Source: Neurospora tetrasperma FGSC 2508
Taxonomy: Eukaryota; Ascomycota; Sordariomycetes; Sordariales; Sordariaceae
Assembly (NCBI RefSeq): GCF_000213175.1
Contig: NW_009799104.1
Span: 1,068,196 to 1,132,195, forward strand
Direction: 5' to 3'
Length of the DNA stretch: 64,000 nucleotides
Under the pieces are notes generated by a model. It did no database searches. It worked only from the letters and a program-made list of their open reading frames with translations, and was not told where the DNA came from. Position numbers and translations under genes: made by a program. The first letter of the stretch is position 1. Each line of letters opens with the position of its first letter. Shown one piece after another: positions 57,758 through 64,000 of the stretch.

Positions 57758-59197
57758 ATGGTCGGAATCGCTCTGCTAGGCGCTGGCATTTTTGCCCGGG
57801 AGCGTAAGTCGTTGTTCAGTTCATCTTCCAAGCATTTCCCCAATTTCACCCCTCACTGATGTCATCACTTTTTTTGTTGGTGCTCACCAACCACCATGAC
57901 AACATCACCACCTACCACGGCATCCCAAGCAACACCATATAACAAATATCAAGTCCATCGACGACGACGGCGATGATGATGATGATGATGATACTTATAC
58001 ACGCCACAATGTGACACAGCCCCCAACAAAATGAATCCAAGCTAACAAACCCCTCTCCCCCCCCTTCTTCCACTCACTAGAACACCTCCCCGCAATCGAA
58101 TCCGTTCCCTCCCTCTCCCTCAAAGCCATCTACTCCCGCTCCGAATCCTCCGCCAACACGCTCGCCTCGGCCGCTTCGTCTCCCGTAGACGTCTACTACG
58201 ACGTGCCCACCGGCTCCGGCGAAGCCAATGTCTGGCCCGAAGAGAAGACCCTCGACGCTTTGCTCGCCCGCACCGACATCGACGCCGTCGTTATCGCCCT
58301 GCCTATCCTCGCGCAGCCGGCTGTCATCGAGAAGGCGCTTAAAGCCGGCAAACATGTGTTGAGCGAGAAGCCGGTGGCCAAGGATGTGGAGGAGGCGAAG
58401 CGGTTGGTTGGATTTTATGAGGCGTTGGACAACAAGAAGCCGTTGTGGGCGGTGGCCGAGAACTTCAGGTATACGCCTAGTCTTCTGAAGGCGGCGGAGA
58501 AGGTGAAGGAGATTGGGGGCAAGTTGACTACGTTCCGATTGAACATGAATGGGTGGGTGGAGGAGGGAAACAAGTATTTCAAGACTGAGTGTGAGTTTTT
58601 TTTTTGGGGGGGCTTCTTTCTCCCCCTTTCCCCCTTTGGTTTAGGTTTTTGAAGAGGGGGGGCGGTGACTGACGAAAACACACAAAATAAACAGGGCGCA
58701 AAGTCCCCTCCTACCAAGGCGGTTTCCTCCTCGACGGCGGTGTCCACTTCATCGCCGGCCTGCGCCTCTTGCTCTCCGAACTCAACCAAGAAATCACCCA
58801 CGTCGCTGGCTTCAGCGCCCTCCTGGAGGAACGCCTGCTCCCCGTCGACACGGTGCACGCCGTTGCTTTGACCAACGACGGAAAGTCGGGAACCATCAGC
58901 ATCTCGTTCGGCACCCAGTTCAAGACCGGACTCGAGGTCGAGGTAGTCACGACCCAAGGCTCCGTTTACTGGAACCCCACCCAGATCAAGACCAAGACAA
59001 AGGAGGGTGAGAAGACGGAGGAGTTTGAGAAGAGCACCGGTGTTAAGGAGGAGATGGCGGCGTTCGCTAAGGCGATTGAGAAGGGACAGATAGAGAAGGA
59101 GCAGACGCCCGAGGAGGCGTTGAAGGATTTGGAGGTGGTGCAGAGGTTGTTGGAGTCGGGTGAGGGGAAGGGCATTGTCAAGGCGGTTGAGGCGTGA
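57758..59197 (+). CDS. Gfo/Idh/MocA-family oxidoreductase, 352 aa
   Basis: NAD(P)-dependent dehydrogenase of the glucose-fructose oxidoreductase / inositol dehydrogenase type; substrate likely a sugar or cyclitol. Exons: 57758-57803 (46 nt), 58081-58590, 58695-59197; introns 277 and 104 nt; 353 codons. The first intron is much longer than the local norm and holds a (GAT)n microsatellite. The N-terminal Rossmann motif is LLGAGIFAREQHLPAI, completed across intron 1. The family signature GKHVLSEKPVAKD carries the conserved EKP lysine. AENFRY and GGFLLDGGVHFIAGL (DGGVH with the catalytic-region His) follow. The C-terminal part ends in Glu/Lys-rich helices (EEMAAFAKAIEKGQ). Length is normal. No signal peptide, so cytosolic. 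A convergent neighbour, the MFS carrier, ends 185 nt downstream. Confidence 0.93.
57972..57991 (+). repeat. (GAT)n microsatellite in oxidoreductase intron 1
   Basis: About six perfect GAT units lie inside the 277-nt first intron of the gene at 57758. Confidence 0.75.
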
Positions 59198-59382
59198 GTG
59201 AGTGTGTCTGGTAGGTTTGGTGAGGGTAGTTATTCGGATTCAGCGTCCGGGGTCTCGGTTGGGGAGAGTAGACCTTGGCGGGAGGCTCTGTTTTTTGCTG
59301 CGAGACGTTGTGGGCTGTGACGAATGCGGGTCAGGCCAGTGTGTAAAAGGGGGTTTTCAGGGATATGATCAGGTGTTGTAGC

Positions 59383-62255
59383 TCACAGTAAAATTCGAAC
59401 ATCGATAATGTTCAGCATCCAACACATGATGATGACGAGTATCCAAAGCACGATGGATATTTGCCAGGCATAGTGGTCTGTGGGACGAGAAGGTGTCAGC
59501 CGTGGAAACTGGCAAACATGGGACAAAGGGAGTGGGTGAAACACACAGTAAGGAGCCTGTGAAGCAGGCCATATGAGAACCTGAGACCAGGTCAAGATGG
59601 CGTAGACCCCGGCTATGGAGTACCCGACTATCAAGGTGCGAGCCTCTGAGTCTTGCGGCAGTCTATATAATCAAGATCAGCTTCCATAGCCCTTCCCCCC
59701 CACTGACATGACGAGCTTGGTGCAGGTAGGATGCGGACTTACATATCAGACAGCCAAGACATAATCAGTGGCGCTGTTCCTAGACTCATATAAGTCATGA
59801 AGTAACTGGCGTAGGCAGCAGAAACTGGTGTGGTATCCGGGTGAGAGGTCCAGATGCTCATGATGATGCATGGAATCAGTCCAATCACGCCTTCAGGTCG
59901 ATGACATCGATGTTAGCATGAGCATGTTACCCCGAGTATTGTGCAGAAGACCTTATGGGTGTTCAACACTCACCTTGAGCAACCAACAGCGTCCACCGAG
60001 TCTGCAACAGATCCGATAAAATCGCCCAAATCCAAACTGTCATGTCAACCACATCAGTCAGCCTCGTCCATGTCCACCTTCTCACCAGCCCTCCTCACAC
60101 CAACCCATGTCCCCTTTCCTCAAAACTCCTCAACAACATTCTACCCAGTAGGTAGGTAGGTAGGTAGGTAGGTAGGTAGGTAGGTAGGTAGGTAGGTAGG
60201 TAGGTAGGTAGGTACTCACCAAACACCACATTCACCCCATTTCCCGCAATCGGAATTGCATTCACCTGCTCAACGCTCCACCTCGGCCTCCCATTCTGGT
60301 CTTTTAGCTCCTTCAAGAAAAGATTAAAATAATTGTACCCATAAGGCGCCAACACCGAAGCAACATACAGTGCCGGAATGAAGTAGGAGATCCATGACCT
60401 AAAGGTACGCTTGGCGGCGCGCCAAGTGATCTTTTTGGAGTCGGTTCGGCCGTGTCGTTTGAGGCGGTCCTCGGCGGCTTGGATGTGTGCTGGGGTGAGC
60501 CAGCCGAAGCTCAGGGAAGGAGTTGAAGAGCAAGAGAGTGTTTGAGGAGAGGCTTTGAGGCAGCGTGGATTGGGGGAGCGGGGGTAGTCCGGGATGAGGA
60601 AGAAACCGGTGAATCCGATCAGGAGAGTTAGGAGACCGTTTATTATAAAGAGCCATCTTGGTTATGGGAGGATGGGTTAGCGGTGGGTAAGTTGAGACGT
60701 TGGGTGCGATAGTTTTGGGGGGAAGGAAGAGAGGAGAAGAGGGGAGGAGATGGAGGAGGAACAGAAGGAGGAGACTACTAACCGCCAACCCCCAAGTCCC
60801 CATTTGCCTTCAAGAGACTCGAGCACCGCAACCTGTAATGCCCCAGACATCATCGACCCCAATGCCTGACAAGAATGGTAAAAGCCCATGCGCTTAGCGA
60901 GTTCTAGGGGAGTGTACCAGTACACTGTTTCGTTTATAACCCAGCAGTCACGTCGTCAGCTATCGTGTCAATTCAGCGTTACACTCGTGCCTTGCATAAC
61001 GACTTCCGTGTTTATGGGAGCCATGGCACTGATGGAGACAGAAAAGGGTAAATGGGGTGGAACAGAAAAAAGAGAACGAGAAAGACAACAAGGAAACTGC
61101 ACTGACTGAAAAGGGTCATCATGCCCGGCCACGCACTGCTTTCAAACAAGCCGAGCAAGACTCGCAAGGCGTAGACTTGGTAAGCATTCTGGGCGAAGGC
61201 AATGAGAGCGGTCACGAAACCCCATCCAATCTCGAGCCCTGGAAGCCAGTAGCTGGGACGAACGTACGTGATGATTACCTGGGAGGGGATGAGCATGAGA
61301 CAGTAGGAGATGCTGAAGAAGGTGAGGAAACTGGGTAGAGCGAGAGGACATCAGCTGGCTTTGTTACATGTGGCGCATTACAACGGATATCGTTTTTTTT
61401 TCTCACTAGTTTAACTCGTTGCCGTTGAGTTGCAAGTCTTCTTTCATGCCAGAGACGTATGCGGAGCTGATGTTGGTTTGGTCGAGGTATCTGGACCGAA
61501 TTTGTCAATCTTGATTTTTTTTTCTTACGACTTGGAAAGAAGAACATGGAAAGTTCTTACTTGATCACTGAGTTCAAGGCATCATCATCATCATCAACCT
61601 CACGTCCTCACAAAGTTATACATCAGTGTGCTATTCCAAACCTACCTTGCGAGATACACCCAAAAGTCAAGAGAAAGACATCCAGCTTCCGCACCAGATC
61701 CTTCTCCAACGGCGACCGTTCATTTTCATCCCGTTGCAGGAAAACGAGTCGCTTGGAGATAGTGTCCCAAAGTCGGTGCTTTGCCGGCGATGCTTGAGGT
61801 GATGTGGCATTCAACCGTTGCCTCCGACGAGGGTTTAATTGGCGCGCATGGGACGCTTCATCGAGATCATCATGCTCCTCGCCGGCGCCATGTCCATGCC
61901 TAGAGATAACCCTGCAACCGTTGGAATCACTAGGCCCAGGGTTGTTTCTGTTCTTGGTGGTGTTGACACTGTTGTCGAGGTCCGTGTACCCGGGACTTTG
62001 ACGATCGAAGAGCAGCGGGGTATTCTCCAGGGCGGTGTTAGTAGCGGCGGGAGCATCCATCCCATCACGGAGGGAGTCCAATGGTTGGTGTCCACCGTCT
62101 TGCGACATTGTGGCTCGTCCTGAAGACTCTTCCAGACGGTCTTGCAGTGTGTTCTTGGAGGGGGATGGGGAGGTCTGAACCAAACAGGCTGGGTACAAGT
62201 GGTTGGAGTCATGGAGGGACGGACATGGAGGCGGGGACGTTGCCGCGGGGGACAT
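59383..62255 (-). CDS. MFS transporter, allantoate/pantothenate (DAL5/ACS) type, 641 aa
   Basis: Plasma-membrane proton symporter of the anion:cation symporter family (allantoate, pantothenate, biotin and similar acids). Ten exons (minus): 62255-61646, 61567-61561, 61490-61407, 61330-61107, 60924-60783, 60656-60220, 60036-59974, 59890-59743, 59662-59547, 59477-59383; 642 codons in one frame. Family motifs cross the joins: [82 protein letters not shown]. The 7-nt second exon is needed to join CISQ to KYLDQTN. Several donors are weak (GTCAGT, GTTAGT, GTGTGT). About 200 residues precede the first helix, longer than usual; the start may instead be ATG 62108 (592 aa). Intron 6 (183 nt) contains a (TAGG)n microsatellite. 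The substrate is unknown. Confidence 0.88.
60151..60214 (+). repeat. (GGTA)n microsatellite in MFS intron 6
   Basis: About sixteen perfect four-base units lie just inside the donor side of intron 6 of the minus-strand MFS gene (reading CCTA/TACC on the coding strand). Confidence 0.95.
61561..61567 (-). other. 7-nt micro-exon of the MFS transporter
   Basis: On the minus strand the exon TGATCAA is preceded by CTCAG and followed by GTAAGA. Joined to exon 1 (ends CAAG) and exon 3 (begins ATACC) it restores frame and the family motif Q-V-I-K-Y-L-D-Q-T-N. Direct joining without it breaks the frame. Confidence 0.75.
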
Positions 62256-62600
62256 TCGTGGGGGAGAGAGGGTGAGCGCGGCTTGTTGGTGGTGGTTTGA
62301 GGCTAACCCTACTTGGGATTGTTATCGTGGAGATGTGACAGGGGGTGATCAAGAAGCCGGCGAGGTTGGCAGGCCAGCTGACTGCCACTTGTCCAAGCTT
62401 ACTCGGTCTGCAGCTGTAGGCACAAGAGGATGAGCCTTTAGACTGTGGCGCGATGTGAGGGACAGCCACACGAGAAAAAAAGACGACTGGATGAGTCGAC
62501 GGCCATTCACAGTAGGTAGGATATCCTGTAGATGCAAATACTGATAATTGCGAAGACCCCAGAAATACTTGAGATTTTGGGTGCCTCAATTGGTTTACTA

Positions 62601-62877
62601 TGTCAAGGCCTACTACCGCTAAATGCAAGCTGGTTAGGCTTGGTTTTGCACTTAAGGGGTGTCCTTCTGCCAGGTATGCCCTTATGAGAGGAGGATCTCC
62701 GGCTCTCGGTAGAGGTCACTCACTCCAGTCCACCTACTCCACTTCGGGCAGCGGACCTCAGTGGGCGACGGCCGGGAACGGGACCCGTGCACTCGTACCG
62801 CGCTATGTGCAAATGGTCACTAAGTGCAAATAAAGATCGCCTATCCCAATTGCTTGTATTTACAGGGCAGGTGACCA
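62601..62877. mobile_element. Degenerate MITE related to the element at 30254
   Basis: The two ends are imperfect inverted copies over about 50 bp: the left arm contains CTAAATGCAAGC and TTTGCACTTA (62645-62654), the right arm the reverse complements TTGTATTTACAGGGCAG-like sequence and TAAGTGCAAA (62821-62830). The left arm TTTTGCACTTAAGGGGT closely matches TTTTGCATTAAGGGGT in the intact element, and the right arm contains TGCCCTGT-AAT-CAAG like its terminal repeat. Outer boundaries are uncertain. Confidence 0.5.
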
Positions 62878-63518
62878 TACCAACGACCCCCGCATGTCCG
62901 AGCGAGTTCCGGTTCTGGAGGTGTTCAGAGCGAGAAGGGAATGGTCGGTGGAAGCGATGTTTCCATTGACTAAAAGATACACTTTAGAGTGCACTTTAGG
63001 TTCTTGCAGGGGGGATCGAAAGGAGGTTGGTTGTTCTCGGGTTGTTGTGGGCGGCTTCAGTTTTAGCATTGTTCCGTCGTTACAGTGAGTCTCTGGCGGC
63101 CTTCCCCCGTTATAGCGTACATACCCAGTGTCCGATCACTAGCGCATACCCCCCGAGTGTCCACTGTTCTTCCGCGTAAAGCCGGTGCAATCACGACGGG
63201 AAAGTCCAGACGCGTTCCGTTCCTCTTTTAGTTGGATCCTCGTTTCTGGTGTTGGTCACACTAAGCCTCTATTGGCCCACTAATCAAGGAGTATCGCTGC
63301 TCTTCACAGCAAAAGTTGTCACCTCCTTGCCAATCTCCATCGTCGCGTTATAAACGAGGGAACAGCCGAAAAGAAAGGAGTCCCTTGTCTTGATAGGAAT
63401 TGGACCCTGATTCGTCCCACATCTTCGTCCCAAACCTTATTTGGACGTCTTCTCCGCCATGGAGTATGTAGCCCGCTCGCTCGCTTTTGCAACGGAGAAC
63501 GCAGTCAGTGGAAACTCG

Positions 63519-63536
63519 TATGTATGTATGTATGTA
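63519..63536 (+). repeat. (TATG)n microsatellite
   Basis: About four TATG units in noncoding DNA. Confidence 0.6.
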
Positions 63537-64000
63537 AATAGACGAGAACCCTCGGACGTCCGCAATTTCCCCCTCCCCCATATATATTGTTTCCGCCCGC
63601 TTAGTACTCCGTTAGCGTCCTCAGCTCATCAATTCCCAGGACAACTCACTCCATCGCTATCCCCAGGACTCTGCGGGTTCTTGCAATTTACCAAAGCTTC
63701 GGGGGCGGGCTTTGTCAGCTCGTCAGCATGGACGTCACTCGCTTCCGAATGTTTGGTTCTCCCAGATATCTGGGACCGTAACCTGTGGGGAGGTGAGATT
63801 TTGGCGACTTTTTGCACTGACATGTCAATGTCCATGTCAACTGAATGTCATTCACCCCAATCACCTCTCAGGTTCCGAACATTGTGGGGTTCTGTTACAC
63901 TTCCTTTCAACTGTCGTGCCCCGTCATCCTTTTTTCCGGCTGGTGTTCCTTTCCGTTGTCCCCCTTTGTTCGATGTACTGGTGCAGCCGAGCAACCCAAT

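Larger units (their letters stand above)
62256..64000. other. Right-edge gene-free region
   Basis: The left end is the promoter region of the MFS gene. It holds a decayed MITE-like element (62601-62877) and a (TATG)n run near 63519-63536. No gene is supported up to the window end. Confidence 0.5.

Noticed and set aside
60151-60214. Interstitial telomere repeat
   Set aside because: The unit is four bases (GGTA), not the TTAGGG of filamentous fungi, and it sits inside an intron.

Overview
The window looks like a chromosome segment from a filamentous ascomycete, most likely a Sordariales fungus close to Neurospora. The reasons are short spliceosomal introns (about 50-130 nt) with GTAAGT-like donors and CTAAC/CTGAC-like branch points, two intron-bearing nuclear tRNA genes, and fungal-specific families (GH55 glucanase, fungal arylamine N-acetyltransferase, DAL5-type MFS carrier, Gfo/Idh/MocA oxidoreductase, DUF3716-like protein, MER3 helicase). 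Species assignment is inference; no search was possible. I rebuilt 16 protein genes by joining exons where reading frame, splice signals and family motifs agree, plus 3 tRNA genes, one clear and one degenerate MITE, several microsatellites and one assembly gap (25210-26166).

Layout: 1-5 kb holds two unrecognised genes, one a nine-repeat Pro/Asp/Ser protein, and an intron-containing tRNA-Tyr. 7-20 kb holds a seven-helix membrane protein, a D-2-hydroxyacid dehydrogenase, an arylamine N-acetyltransferase, a secreted sorbosone/glucose-dehydrogenase-like beta-propeller (minus strand) and a single-pass surface protein. 21.4-23.9 kb is a long disordered conserved-looking protein (minus). 24-31 kb is a gene-poor stretch with the gap and a 203-bp MITE. 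31-42 kb holds a secreted endonuclease/exonuclease/phosphatase protein, adenylosuccinate synthetase (seven exons), a six-cysteine DUF3716-like protein and a GH55 exo-beta-1,3-glucanase. 42-49 kb is a second gene-poor stretch with only tRNA-Ala and tRNA-Val. 49-62 kb holds a nucleotide-sugar transporter, a MER3/HFM1 meiotic helicase, a Gfo/Idh/MocA oxidoreductase and an MFS carrier with ten exons. 62.3-64 kb is gene-free and holds a decayed relative of the MITE.

There is no operon or secondary-metabolite cluster; neighbours are mostly functionally independent. Loose themes are cell wall and secretion (GH55, sorbosone-dehydrogenase-like protein, secreted nuclease, surface protein, nucleotide-sugar transporter) and small-molecule handling (NAT, oxidoreductases, MFS carrier). 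The most unusual observations are the tandem-repeat protein at 3010-3930, a 7-nt micro-exon and a 14-nt micro-exon in the MFS and adenylosuccinate synthetase genes, and the MITE family.
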